From contig JAFLTS010000021.1 in assembly GCA_022509185.1 (NCBI GenBank), forward strand, positions 1-36,353: DNA of 36,353 bases, written 5' to 3'. Source of the stretch: Muribaculaceae bacterium. Lineage in GTDB: Bacteria; Bacteroidota; Bacteroidia; Bacteroidales; Muribaculaceae. Below the pieces are notes generated by a model. That model saw only the letters and a list, made by a program, of their open reading frames with translations, did no database searches and was not told the DNA's origin. Positions within the stretch are counted from its first letter, which is position 1. Every line of letters begins with the position of its first letter. This document shows positions 1 through 8,488 of this stretch, one piece after another. A program made the position numbers and the translations under genes.

Positions 1-76
1 GGCGGAATTGGTAGACGCGCTACTTTGAGGGGGTAGTGGCCGGTAGGCTGTGTGAGTTCGAGTCTCATCTTGGACA
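1..76 (+). tRNA. tRNA-Leu (anticodon GAG), 5' end cut off by the window
   Basis: The D-arm sequence GGCGGAATTGGTAGACGCGC starts at base 1. A 5-bp anticodon stem (CTACT/GGTAG) closes a 7-nt loop TTGAGGG, which places GAG at positions 34-36. A long class II variable arm and a T-arm with GAGTTCGAGTCTC follow. The acceptor 3' strand CTTGGAC and discriminator A end at about 76. The long variable arm and G-rich D-loop fit leucine. The 5' acceptor strand, about nine bases, lies outside the window. CCA does not appear to be encoded, which is usual in Bacteroidota. Confidence 0.9.
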
Positions 77-83
77 CTAATAA

Positions 84-118
84 GGATGGATATTCTCAGA
101 GTATCCATCCCTTTTTTT
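84..118 (+). terminator. Rho-independent terminator after tRNA-Leu
   Basis: GGATGGATA (84-92) pairs perfectly with TATCCATCC (102-110) around a 9-nt loop, and a run of T follows at 112-118. It lies 8 bases after the tRNA and before the next gene. Confidence 0.85.
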
Positions 119-138
119 ATTTATTTCATGGTGGAATA

Positions 139-504
139 ATGGACAATATTACAGATATACTTTCAAACTATGGAATAGCAGGTCTATTTATAGGACTGTG
201 CACTTTCTTGATAATAGGTTTGTTTCACCCTTTGGTGATTAAGGGTGAATATTATTTTGGAGAGAAAATCAAATGGGCATTCCTGGCAGGAGGAATTCTT
301 TTCTTGCTTTTATCTGTAGTAGTGAATAGCCTGATGCTGTCAATCATTTTTGGCGTTACATCATTTAGTAGTTTTTGGGGTATAAAAGAAGTTGTGGAAC
401 AGGTGGAAAGAGTTAGAAAAGGCTGGTTCCCGGCTAATCCGAAACATCCGGAAAGGTATGAATCTCAAACTAAATATGAAAAAATAACGGAGGATCGCAA
501 CTAA
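139..504 (+). CDS. DUF4491 family small membrane protein
   Basis: A 121-residue protein starting at the ATG at 139. A longer open frame exists upstream, but it runs through the tRNA and its terminator, so I rejected it. The features fit the DUF4491 family common in Bacteroidales: a first membrane segment reading GLCTFLIIGLFHPLVIKGEY, a second very hydrophobic segment around residues 45-70, then SFSSFWGIKEVVEQ and the basic GWFPANPKHPERY near the C-terminus. The family is usually about 100 residues and has no known function; this copy has a somewhat longer hydrophilic tail. It is probably an inner-membrane protein with two or three helices. It stands alone between two terminators. Confidence 0.8.
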   Translation: MDNITDILSNYGIAGLFIGLCTFLIIGLFHPLVIKGEYYFGEKIKWAFLAGGILFLLLSVVVNSLMLSIIFGVTSFSSFWGIKEVVEQVERVRKGWFPANPKHPERYESQTKYEKITEDRN

Positions 505-525
505 TAAGCATCCTCCGTTTTTTTA
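486..525. terminator. Bidirectional terminator between convergent genes
   Basis: AACGGAGGAT (486-495) pairs with ATCCTCCGTT (510-519). T-rich sequence follows on the plus strand (518-524), and on the minus strand the hairpin is followed by ATTTTTTC. It overlaps the last codons of the DUF4491 gene and probably also ends the aguAB transcript. Confidence 0.75.
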
Positions 526-1410
526 GTCCTTGAATCTGCATTTAAGATCTTCATAATGTTCTATGCGCCTATCACGAAGGAAAGGCCACCAGTGTCTTAC
601 ATTCTCTGTGCGTGAGAAGTCAATATCTACAATGGCTTCTTCCGGAGAATTAGTGGAGCACATATGTAGAATCTCTCCTTGAGGACCGCAGATGAAACTT
701 GATCCCCAGAAATCAATCCCCGAAGTCTGGCCTGAAGGATCTTCCTCGAAACCACAGCGATTGACAGAAACTACCGGAATACCGTTTGCAATTGCATGGG
801 ATCTCTGTATTGTAATCCAGGCCTCTCTTTGACGTTGCTTTTCGTCGGAGGAATCATCGGGGTTCCATCCTATGGCAGTTGGATAAATCAATAGATCCGC
901 GCCATTAAGGGTCATAATTCTTGAAGCTTCCGGATACCATTGGTCCCAACATACCAAAACCCCCAGTTTTCCTAAAGAGGTTTCTATAGGTTTAAATCCG
1001 AGATCTCCCGGAGTAAAATAAAATTTTTCATAAAATCCCGGGTCATCGGGAATGTGCATCTTACGGTATTTTCCCGCTATGCTTCCGTCTGCGTCTATAA
1101 CTACCGCTGTATTATGGTATAATCCGGGAGCTCTTCTTTCAAATGTACTTGTTACTAAAACAATCCCATTGGCTTCTACTACTTCTGCATAATTAGAATG
1201 AAATTCTTCGATATCGACAGCAAGGTTAAAGTTGTCTACATCCTCACTCTGGCAAAAATAAAGTGAATCATGAAGTTCGGAAAGTACAATAAGACGTGCT
1301 CCATCGGCTGCAAGACTTTCGATGGCTGCTATATTTCTTTGCCGGTTTATTTCCATATCGTCGCAATAGGCTCTCTGGATGATTCCGGTTTTTAGTCTCG
1401 TTTCTTTCAT
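523..1410 (-). CDS. aguB: N-carbamoylputrescine amidohydrolase
   Basis: A cytoplasmic carbon-nitrogen (nitrilase-family) hydrolase of 295 residues that cleaves N-carbamoylputrescine to putrescine, CO2 and ammonia. The nitrilase triad is visible as Glu45 (VLSELHDS), Lys118 (KYRKMHIPDD) and Cys154 (LVCWDQWYPE). The length and the start MKETRLKTGIIQ fit AguB. I chose the ATG at 1410; extending the frame to the TTG at 1434 would overlap aguA by 11 bases and add unconserved residues. The ATG lies 13 bases after the aguA stop codon, so the two genes form an operon covering consecutive steps of putrescine synthesis from agmatine. Confidence 0.92.
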   Translation of the reverse strand: MKETRLKTGIIQRAYCDDMEINRQRNIAAIESLAADGARLIVLSELHDSLYFCQSEDVDNFNLAVDIEEFHSNYAEVVEANGIVLVTSTFERRAPGLYHNTAVVIDADGSIAGKYRKMHIPDDPGFYEKFYFTPGDLGFKPIETSLGKLGVLVCWDQWYPEASRIMTLNGADLLIYPTAIGWNPDDSSDEKQRQREAWITIQRSHAIANGIPVVSVNRCGFEEDPSGQTSGIDFWGSSFICGPQGEILHMCSTNSPEEAIVDIDFSRTENVRHWWPFLRDRRIEHYEDLKCRFKD

Positions 1411-1423
1411 AATTTCAATAGGA

Positions 1424-2467
1424 TTATTTATCAAACATCACGGGATTAAAAAGACCCTGTGGAAGTTGCATGGTGGCACAGTGAAGCGAGCCATGTTGTC
1501 TAATCAAGGTCCTGCAATCTATTCCGATCACTTTATGATGGGGGAAAGCTATCTTCATAGTCTGAATCGCCAGAGTATCTTTAGTTTCATTAAGATAAAC
1601 AGGCATAAAAATTTTGTCTGTAGTCACCAGATAATTTGCATAAGTGGCAGGCAGGCGTTGTCCGTTTTCATCGAATATAGGATCCGGAAGAGGTAGTTCC
1701 ACAAGATTGAATGGCTCACCTTCAGCATTTCTGAACATCGAAAGCTGCGCCCTCATTTTCAACAGCTCTTCAAATTGAGGGTCTTCCAAATCTCTACATC
1801 CTGTGAAGAGAATTATGTTTTCAGGTGCCATACGTGCAAGGGTATCGATATGAGAGTCTGTATCGTCTCCTATAAGCTCTCCATAATCAAGGAAAAGCAC
1901 GTGTTGTGCTCCAAGACGTTTCCTTAATTGTTCTTCAGCCCGGTGTTTTGTCAGTCCCCCGTTGCGGTTAGGAGAACAGAGGCATCTGGTAGTGGTCAGG
2001 ATTGTACCCTCACCATCTGTATCTACTGAGCCGCCTTCCAGAATAAAATCAGATTCATTACGGTAAATCCCTTTGGAGAATACCGACATTTTATGGAGAT
2101 TGCGGTTAACCAGATTGTCTTTATCGGCAGCAAATTTAAGTCCCCATCCGTTAAACCCGAAGTCCAGGGCTCTCAAATCACCATGTTTTAAAATAGTCAA
2201 AGGTCCGTAATCACGGGTCCATGTATCATTATAGGTCGTTTCCACGAATGTGATACCGGAAAGCAGCGATGCTTCAAAATTTTTAGTTGCCCTTTCTCTT
2301 TCTTTACATAAAAGCACCACATGAATATCTTCTCTTACAAAAGTTTCCACCAGTAGTTTATATTGACTTAAAGCCTCTTCAAGCATATAGGCCCAGTCGG
2401 TGTCTTCATGAGGCAATGCGAGCAACACTCCATCGCAAGGGGTCCATTCCGGCAAATAATGTTTCAT
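1424..2467 (-). CDS. aguA: Agmatine deiminase
   Basis: A 347-residue enzyme of the peptidyl-arginine deiminase-like (guanidino-group modifying) superfamily. It hydrolyses agmatine to N-carbamoylputrescine and ammonia in the cytoplasm. Family marks are the N-terminal LPEWTPCDGVLLALPH, the NDTWTRDYGPL block, LEGGSVDTDGEGT, a DDTDSHIDTLAR block holding the active-site His and Asp, and the C-terminal HGSLHCATMQLPQ whose Cys330 is the expected nucleophile. The start at 2467 is the only sensible ATG. It is the first gene of the aguA-aguB pair. I see no convincing promoter motif between it and the divergent lepA. Confidence 0.93.
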   Translation of the reverse strand: MKHYLPEWTPCDGVLLALPHEDTDWAYMLEEALSQYKLLVETFVREDIHVVLLCKERERATKNFEASLLSGITFVETTYNDTWTRDYGPLTILKHGDLRALDFGFNGWGLKFAADKDNLVNRNLHKMSVFSKGIYRNESDFILEGGSVDTDGEGTILTTTRCLCSPNRNGGLTKHRAEEQLRKRLGAQHVLFLDYGELIGDDTDSHIDTLARMAPENIILFTGCRDLEDPQFEELLKMRAQLSMFRNAEGEPFNLVELPLPDPIFDENGQRLPATYANYLVTTDKIFMPVYLNETKDTLAIQTMKIAFPHHKVIGIDCRTLIRQHGSLHCATMQLPQGLFNPVMFDK

Positions 2468-2570
2468 AAGTGCGAAAATAATAATTTTTTATTTATTTCT
2501 TCTGAAATATTCCTTATCATAGGCAAAGAGTGCACGTATAACACAAGAATATAAAGATGAGAAAAATAAT

Positions 2571-2578
2571 TATCTTTG
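2571..2578 (+). promoter_or_regulatory. Likely Bacteroides-type -7 promoter element for lepA
   Basis: TATCTTTG matches the TAnnTTTG consensus of the primary sigma factor of Bacteroidota and lies 30 bases before the lepA start. No clear TTTG element is seen at the expected upstream distance. Confidence 0.5.
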
Positions 2579-2608
2579 CAATAGAAATATTGGAAGGAAT
2601 CTTAAGGA

Positions 2609-4396
2609 ATGAAAAATATAAGGAATTTCTGTATAATTGCCCATATCGATCATGGTAAGTCTACTCTTGCCGACAGACTTCTTGAAAAGACCGGCACTGT
2701 GACCGGTAAAGACATGGAAGATCAGGTGCTCGATGATATGGAACTTGAGAAAGAAAGAGGGATCACCATAAAGAGCCATGCAATTCAGATGGACTATATG
2801 CTCAATGGAGAAAAATATACATTGAATCTGATAGATACGCCCGGACACGTAGATTTCTCTTACGAAGTTTCCAGATCGATAGCAGCTTGTGAGGGTGCTT
2901 TGCTGATTGTAGACGCTTCACAGGGAATTCAGGCTCAGACCATTTCTAATCTGTATATGGCGATAGATAATGATCTTGAAATTATCCCTGTGATCAATAA
3001 ATGCGACCTTGAAAGTGCAAAACCGGAAGAAGTAGAGGATCAGATAGTGGATCTTTTAGGGTGCGACCGAGATGAAATAATTAGAGCAAGTGGTAAGACG
3101 GGTATGGGAGTTGAGGAGATTCTTAAGGCAATAGTAGAACGTATCCCGGCTCCAAAAGGAGATCCCGATGCTCCCTTACAAGCATTGGTGTTCGACTCGG
3201 TATTTAATCCTTTCCGTGGCATTATCGCTTATTTTAAAATAGAAAACGGGACCATTCATAGCGGGGAGTTAGTGAAATTCTTTTCAAATGATAAGGAATA
3301 TCATGCCGACGAAATCGGAATCCTTCGTCTTAATATGGAACCTCGGAAAGAGCTTTCGGCAGGCAATGTAGGATATATCATATCAGGTATCAAAACTTCC
3401 AAGGAAGTGAAAGTTGGAGATACTATCACTTCGGTTGAAAATCCGTGCCTCAAAGCTATTGAAGGGTTTGAAGAGGTTAAACCGATGGTGTTTGCCGGTG
3501 TATATCCTATAGATGCGGAAGACTTTGAAGATTTAAGGGCTTCTTTGGAAAAACTGCAGCTTAACGATGCATCCCTTACATTCCAACCGGAATCTTCTGC
3601 TGCGTTAGGATTCGGGTTCAGATGCGGTTTCCTGGGTTTACTTCATATGGAGATAATTCAAGAAAGATTAGGCAGGGAATTCGATATGGATGTTATAACC
3701 ACCGTACCGAATGTTTCTTATAAAGTATACGATAAAAAGGGAAACGTCACGGAAGTGCACAATCCTTCCGGATTACCGGATCCCAATCTCATAGAGCATA
3801 TTGAAGAACCTTATATCCGGGCCACCATAATCACCCAGTCAGACTATATTGGACCTATAATGACTCTCTGTCTTAGCAAACGTGGTGAATTGGTAAAGCA
3901 AGAATATATTTCCGGAAATCGTATGGAAATGACTTTCGATATGCCTTTAGGGGAAATTGTAATAGATTTCTATGATAAATTGAAAAGTATATCTAAAGGA
4001 TACGCTTCTTTCGACTATCATATAAGTGATTTCCGTGAATCCAAGCTTGTGAAACTTGACATATTGCTTAATGGAGAAAGTGTGGATGCACTCTCAACAT
4101 TGACTCATGCCGACAACGCAGTTAAATTCGGAAGAAGAATGTGTGAGAAGTTGAAGGAACTAATACCCCGTCAACAATTTGATATAGCCATACAAGCTGC
4201 TATTGGTGCAAAGATTATAGCCCGAGAAACAGTGAGACAGGTAAGGAAAGATGTTACGGCAAAATGTTACGGAGGAGATATAACACGAAAACGAAAATTG
4301 CTTGAGAAACAGAAAGCTGGTAAGAAAAGAATGAAACAGATAGGTACGGTGGAAGTGCCTCAGAAAGCTTTCCTGGCAGTATTAAAACTTGATTAA
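2609..4396 (+). CDS. lepA: Translation elongation factor 4 (back-translocating GTPase)
   Basis: A 595-residue translational GTPase, the usual LepA/EF4 length. It binds the ribosome and acts on stalled or mis-translocated complexes. The G1 motif AHIDHGKST starts near residue 12, followed by DTPGHVDF (G3) and NKCD (G4). The LepA-type C-terminal part is present: [14 protein letters not shown], then the Arg/Lys-rich tail with [20 protein letters not shown], which separates LepA from EF-G. It is followed after 30 bases by the peroxiredoxin gene on the same strand, so the two may be transcribed together. Confidence 0.97.
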   Translation: MKNIRNFCIIAHIDHGKSTLADRLLEKTGTVTGKDMEDQVLDDMELEKERGITIKSHAIQMDYMLNGEKYTLNLIDTPGHVDFSYEVSRSIAACEGALLIVDASQGIQAQTISNLYMAIDNDLEIIPVINKCDLESAKPEEVEDQIVDLLGCDRDEIIRASGKTGMGVEEILKAIVERIPAPKGDPDAPLQALVFDSVFNPFRGIIAYFKIENGTIHSGELVKFFSNDKEYHADEIGILRLNMEPRKELSAGNVGYIISGIKTSKEVKVGDTITSVENPCLKAIEGFEEVKPMVFAGVYPIDAEDFEDLRASLEKLQLNDASLTFQPESSAALGFGFRCGFLGLLHMEIIQERLGREFDMDVITTVPNVSYKVYDKKGNVTEVHNPSGLPDPNLIEHIEEPYIRATIITQSDYIGPIMTLCLSKRGELVKQEYISGNRMEMTFDMPLGEIVIDFYDKLKSISKGYASFDYHISDFRESKLVKLDILLNGESVDALSTLTHADNAVKFGRRMCEKLKELIPRQQFDIAIQAAIGAKIIARETVRQVRKDVTAKCYGGDITRKRKLLEKQKAGKKRMKQIGTVEVPQKAFLAVLKLD

Positions 4397-4426
4397 TTTA
4401 GATTTTAGATTTAAAAATTTTTCCAT

Positions 4427-4903
4427 ATGAATATCGGAGACAAGATGCCGGAAGTGCTCGGTAAAGGAGCAGATGGTAAAGAGATAAAATTAAGTGATTA
4501 TCCGGGCATGAAATTTATAATTTATTTTTATCCCAAGGATAATACATCAGGTTGTTCAGCCGAAGCAGCCAGTTTAAGAGATAACTATGATACGTTCCTT
4601 AAAATGGGGTATCAGATAATAGGGGTAAGCAAAGATTCGGAAGCAAGTCATAGAAAGTTTATAGAAAAACAGAATCTGCCTTTTCCTTTGGTTGCCGACA
4701 CAGAATGTAAATTATGCGAGGCTGCCGGTGTATGGCGCATGAAAAAAATGTGTGGTAAAGAATACATGGGAATAGTACGCACTACCTTCGTTTGTGATCA
4801 TGATGGTACTGTGACGGATGTTATAGAAAAAGTTGAAACCAAGACAGCAGCCGACCAGCTTTTCAAACTGCTCGAAGGAAGAGGCTCTTTAAACCCTGCC
4901 TAA
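4427..4903 (+). CDS. bcp: Bcp/PrxQ-type thiol peroxidase, probably 1-Cys
   Basis: A 158-residue AhpC/TSA-fold peroxiredoxin that reduces hydroperoxides in the cytoplasm. The peroxidatic site is FYPKDNTSGCSAEA with Cys43; the Bcp signature usually reads PKDNTPGCT. GKEYMGIVRTTFVCD is the conserved C-terminal block. In the two-Cys members of this family the resolving cysteine lies five residues after the peroxidatic one. Here that position is Ala48, so resolution must use another cysteine (there are several at CKLCEAAG and KKMC) or an external thiol. It sits downstream of lepA and ahead of a terminator. A thioredoxin gene, the usual kind of reductant, lies 7 kb away in the same window. Confidence 0.9.
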   Translation: MNIGDKMPEVLGKGADGKEIKLSDYPGMKFIIYFYPKDNTSGCSAEAASLRDNYDTFLKMGYQIIGVSKDSEASHRKFIEKQNLPFPLVADTECKLCEAAGVWRMKKMCGKEYMGIVRTTFVCDHDGTVTDVIEKVETKTAADQLFKLLEGRGSLNPA

Positions 4904-4912
4904 TACAAAATG

Positions 4913-4942
4913 ATCCCGGATTTATTTTCCGGGATTTTTTAT
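4913..4942. terminator. Terminator between bcp and the convergent envelope operon
   Basis: ATCCCGGA (4913-4920) pairs with TCCGGGAT (4928-4935) around a 7-base loop, with a T run at 4935-4940 on the plus strand. The minus-strand side is less T-rich (CATTTTG), so termination of the opposing operon here is possible but weaker. Confidence 0.8.
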
Positions 4943-4974
4943 ATTATCAAAATCAGGGATAATCCTAAAGAGTA

Positions 4975-6471
4975 TTATTTTTCCAGTAGTATTACTTTAG
5001 CCGAGGAATTATCCATATTAGGCATAGTATCTCCCACCGGAGCTCCGATATATGTAGGGTCTGTTATTGTGAATCTTTTGTTCTGATATTGGATATAATC
5101 CCCTCTTACAGGATTGTTAAAATTCACAGCGGCTGCTAAATGATTAGGATAATATACCAATATACAATCCAGACCAATCAGATCTCTAACTAATTTGGTA
5201 AAAAGGATAGCACGGTCTTCACAGTCACAATAGGGATAATAAATTGATTCTTCTGCAAAAAAAGGTCGGTCGTAACCCCAGATTTTATCATCGTAACCAT
5301 ATTCAAATCCTGTTTGAACCCAGTTAAGAAGTTTTTCTGTAGCTTCAAGTTCTCCAAGTCCTGAAATAGATGCTTTAAGTTTGGGATATAAGTTGTCTTT
5401 AATATACTTTGTCATCGGGGTATTGGCATACATGGCCCATCGTGTCATTATGTTGTCACCAACGTAAGAGGAGGGGTAGGTATCATAAAACTTTATGATA
5501 TTTTCATTTACGCCCACATTATAGTTCATATCGGGAAACTTCTGAGCTTTTCGGTTTCTGCCGTTTGAAATTGATTCAGAAAGCAACGGTTCTGAATTTA
5601 TCCAGAGTGAAAGGGGCTGTTCTTTAGAAAATTTGGCCTCAGATATATAGATATCCCCTCCGTTTCCATAAAATGGATAGAATTTTTCACCATCCAATTT
5701 ATAATAAGATCTACGCAATATGGAGTGTTTTGAAGCAAACAGCATGTCGAGTTTACCGGAATCATTGTTCGCAAGACGGATCTTATAACCCGATTGACCA
5801 TACAGATAGGCCATAAGGAAAGTGGCGGAATTAGGATCGGGACAAAGTTTTTTAGCCAAAGCATCAAGCATAAGGAGATATTCCCAATCTCCCATCCTAT
5901 ATTTTGATTTCAGTTTGAGGCAATCACTAACTAATGCAGCATATTCAGGGTCGCTAAGTTGCATCCAGGCCTGTGATGCAGCCTCAGCTGAAGTACCTCC
6001 CAATCTAAAAGTTTTACCTACCGGAACCCTCACGGACAAAGGAGTTCCGAAGAATGTAAAATCAAGGTTAGTGGAAGGTTGGTCTTTTTCTTCCTTTATC
6101 GGAGCTATAGGAGATGGAGTTGTATTGTCTTTTTTCGGGGTGATCACTTCCTCAATCACCACTTGTTTATCCTCCTTCTCCTTATCTTTATTACCGTTCC
6201 ATACTATCGGAGGTACTGAATTGTCTTTAGGAATTTCCTCTCCCCGGAAAGAATTGAAATTATTCCATCTTCCACCAAGCTTCTTGGCGTATTCAGAATT
6301 TAATGAATGCCGGTAATCATTGAAATTATTTTTCCGGTCTTTATTAAAGGCATTGTTATTTCTTTGCACATTGGTTCTGTTTTGATTGAATGCATTCTGA
6401 GATAATGCATTGAGGCCTCCAAAGATCAGGAAGCCACCAATGAACAAGGATAGGGCTCTCGAATTTTTCAT
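4975..6471 (-). CDS. Secreted protein with a C-terminal transglutaminase-like domain
   Basis: A 498-residue exported protein and the last gene of the seven-gene minus-strand operon. The signal peptide (MKNSRALSLFIGGFLIFGG) is followed by an Asn/Arg-rich stretch to about residue 70 and a Lys/Pro/Thr-rich linker to about residue 130, both of low complexity. The C-terminal part looks like the papain/transglutaminase fold. The catalytic Cys is probably Cys417 in PYCDCEDRAILF, with His444 in YPNHLAAAV and Asp471 in TITDPTYIGAPVG. The DCEDRA block resembles transglutaminase-like cysteine proteases of Bacteroidota. The middle (about 130-400) is unrecognised. The gene starts 5 bases after its upstream neighbour ends. 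The substrate is unknown; peptide or cell-wall cross-links are possible. Confidence 0.75.
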   Translation of the reverse strand: MKNSRALSLFIGGFLIFGGLNALSQNAFNQNRTNVQRNNNAFNKDRKNNFNDYRHSLNSEYAKKLGGRWNNFNSFRGEEIPKDNSVPPIVWNGNKDKEKEDKQVVIEEVITPKKDNTTPSPIAPIKEEKDQPSTNLDFTFFGTPLSVRVPVGKTFRLGGTSAEAASQAWMQLSDPEYAALVSDCLKLKSKYRMGDWEYLLMLDALAKKLCPDPNSATFLMAYLYGQSGYKIRLANNDSGKLDMLFASKHSILRRSYYKLDGEKFYPFYGNGGDIYISEAKFSKEQPLSLWINSEPLLSESISNGRNRKAQKFPDMNYNVGVNENIIKFYDTYPSSYVGDNIMTRWAMYANTPMTKYIKDNLYPKLKASISGLGELEATEKLLNWVQTGFEYGYDDKIWGYDRPFFAEESIYYPYCDCEDRAILFTKLVRDLIGLDCILVYYPNHLAAAVNFNNPVRGDYIQYQNKRFTITDPTYIGAPVGDTMPNMDNSSAKVILLEK

Positions 6472-6476
6472 CAGGA

Positions 6477-7487
6477 TTAATTAAGCAACATAGATGGAAG
6501 CTTCTTTGCCAGAGGTCCCACAACGGAATCGGAGAAGGATAACGCAATTTCGCGTATTGCGTCTATTTTTTGTTTTCTTATATTTATTTCTTCTTTTTTC
6601 AAATTCATCTCTTCACGTATCTGTTCCTTGGCAAATTCTCTTTCTTCATCTTCCAAGGCGAGTTCGCGTGCATAGTCAGCATCCAGTTTGCTCTCAATTT
6701 CAGCAAGCAAAGCATCCGCTTCCTGAGCACACATCGATTCTCTGTTGATTGCACCTATATATGCAGCAGCAAGTAATGCCCCTTCCTGGTTTTTTGTAGA
6801 CCTCCAGATGGCATTGGCCTTGGCCATCTGTTCAGAACATTCACGATTGATATATGTGGACCAAATATTTATTATAGCTTCTTCCACGGGATCGTAATTA
6901 TTACAACATGGGGGGACAGAAGATAACATATATAATGCTTCCTCATATTCACCTCTTTGAGTAAGGAGATTTGCCTGGCGAATCATTGAAGGAATATGGG
7001 ACTCATAATATTCGAAAACTTTTTTACGTGCCTGGCGCATAAAAGCGTTAAGAGCCTGGTTATGACGGCTTACACGGGCCAAAGCTTTCTGAAATGCCTG
7101 GCTTTCTTTTACACCTTGACCTGATAATGGTATAGAGGTGGCTCCGAATTGCTCGCCACTTTTCAAACTACATAGCACGAGATCGAGTTCTGCATTTAAA
7201 ACTACCAGGGGCCGGTTTCCTGAAATTATCTCCTTATTTGTTTCGGAAACCGAGGCCATCAGGCATAGATACGCAAGTTCTTGTCCTCCATAACCTTCGT
7301 AAGAAACCACTTGCATAAGTTTCTGAGTGAGAAAATTTATATTGGCCTCACTAAGAACATTGTTTTCATCCACCACTTTCACCATGACCGGCAACGGACA
7401 GTCTTCTTCTGCTTTGAGAGTCTGAGACCAATGACCTGCCATCATAATAATTGTAAAAGCGTAAAGCAAAGATTTGAATTTATTCAT
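6477..7487 (-). CDS. Exported protein of unknown function with a charged helical C-terminus
   Basis: 336 residues; I do not recognise the family with confidence. A signal peptide ends around residue 26 (KAEEDC). The N-terminal domain (about 30-145) looks alpha/beta and contains FGATSIPLSGQGVKESQAF, a layout like the A-rich helix after a beta strand seen in LPP20/FlgT-like domains; that comparison is an inference. Residues about 155-260 are helical with a repeat-like character (YEEALYMLSSVPP; EGALLAAAYIGA). Residues about 260-320 are very rich in Glu, Lys and Arg and probably form a coiled coil. The gene sits between the DUF6175-like and transglutaminase-like genes with gaps of 20 and 5 bases, so it probably works with them in the envelope. 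Confidence 0.65.
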   Translation of the reverse strand: MNKFKSLLYAFTIIMMAGHWSQTLKAEEDCPLPVMVKVVDENNVLSEANINFLTQKLMQVVSYEGYGGQELAYLCLMASVSETNKEIISGNRPLVVLNAELDLVLCSLKSGEQFGATSIPLSGQGVKESQAFQKALARVSRHNQALNAFMRQARKKVFEYYESHIPSMIRQANLLTQRGEYEEALYMLSSVPPCCNNYDPVEEAIINIWSTYINRECSEQMAKANAIWRSTKNQEGALLAAAYIGAINRESMCAQEADALLAEIESKLDADYARELALEDEEREFAKEQIREEMNLKKEEINIRKQKIDAIREIALSFSDSVVGPLAKKLPSMLLN

Positions 7488-7507
7488 GATTGAGGAGCTT
7501 GTTTTTA

Positions 7508-8464
7508 TTAACGGATGAAAATATTCACTTTGCCGAGTCCCGATACCTTATAGTCTGCATTGATACCATAAAGGGTAAGTTCATTTACTACTCTTTGAGC
7601 CACATCTTTAGCACTCTGACGGCGCTGACGCCCTCTTATAGTTGTGATCAGGGGTATATAAACTCCTGAATACTGCAAGAAAGTAGATCCGCTTTTTACT
7701 CTTTCCAAACCTCCGCCGTCTACGGAATTATCGTAAAGAATATCATCTATCACATCTTGAAGAGTAAGACCGTCTTTCAAAGGAGTAGACATGGAATAAG
7801 GAGAGCTGTCTGTGATCTTGAAATCAAATGAAACCATACGTCCATTTTTCAACATATTCTCGTAATAAGTAGTGAGCTTAGTGAGAAACGGATCCATGTT
7901 CTGATATACAGCCTCACGTAGAAGTACAGCCGGATTTGAATCAGTGGAATTCGGTCCCATACCTTCTACAGGTGCGAATTTTTGACCCGTGTAGGCATCT
8001 ACCCCGGCTAAAGTATAACTTACTCTATAGCGGGGCCCCTGACTGAGTAGGTCATAGTAAACTTTCACCAGAATATCAGCTTCGGAATTACGGATGATAG
8101 CCTCTTCCACACTTTCAGCCTCACTACCTGCATTAGCATTCGACATTGCTGCATCCTTTTTCATCAAGTTGATAGTTTCCGGAAGATCTACAATCACTAT
8201 GCTGCTGTTACGGTCAGTAATTAATTGTTCTATCTGAGTGAGAGCGTTATGCAGAGTCGGATCCTCCTTAAGAGCCATTTCATAATCAGGAATCTCTTCT
8301 ATGACTCCCATATTATCAAAGGTCTGGATAAAACCATTCTGTTTACAATAAGTTAGATCAGGCACTACTAGTACATGAGGTGGTGTCATCACTTTTTGAG
8401 CCCATATCATTCCCGAACCTAAAAGAAGAACCATTAGGGTCAGACTATATTTGAGTATCTTCAT
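7508..8464 (-). CDS. Exported DUF6175-like protein (CsgG/LpoB-type fold suspected)
   Basis: 318 residues with a signal peptide ending at WAQ (residues 1-22). It probably belongs to DUF6175, found in Bacteroidota and uncharacterised. The pattern suggests the CsgG/LpoB-type fold of outer-membrane accessory proteins: an early strand VLVVPD, a helix followed by SSIVIVDLPE, then SEADILVKVYYDL, RYRVSYTLAGVDAYTGQKFA and a C-terminal KDVAQRVVNELTLYGI helix before a final strand. In that fold a strand of the type ILVxGxY is followed by a description of a tagged variable. The fold call is an inference from pattern only. It is gene five of the operon, 24 bases after the small lipoprotein gene. Confidence 0.65.
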   Translation of the reverse strand: MKILKYSLTLMVLLLGSGMIWAQKVMTPPHVLVVPDLTYCKQNGFIQTFDNMGVIEEIPDYEMALKEDPTLHNALTQIEQLITDRNSSIVIVDLPETINLMKKDAAMSNANAGSEAESVEEAIIRNSEADILVKVYYDLLSQGPRYRVSYTLAGVDAYTGQKFAPVEGMGPNSTDSNPAVLLREAVYQNMDPFLTKLTTYYENMLKNGRMVSFDFKITDSSPYSMSTPLKDGLTLQDVIDDILYDNSVDGGGLERVKSGSTFLQYSGVYIPLITTIRGRQRRQSAKDVAQRVVNELTLYGINADYKVSGLGKVNIFIR

Positions 8465-8488
8465 TTGATTAATGGAGTATAAAAGTTC

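Noticed and set aside
52..138. N-terminal extension of the DUF4491 gene
   Set aside because: The added 29 codons run through the tRNA 3' end and a strong terminator and are not conserved-looking; the ATG at 139 is the sensible start.
1379..1696. Plus-strand open frame of 105 codons
   Set aside because: It lies antisense to the end of aguA and the start of aguB, both clear genes, and has no recognisable features.
5822..6316. Plus-strand open frame of 164 codons
   Set aside because: It is antisense to the transglutaminase-like gene, and its composition is that expected from reading a coding strand backwards; the Ser/Pro-rich product has no domain.
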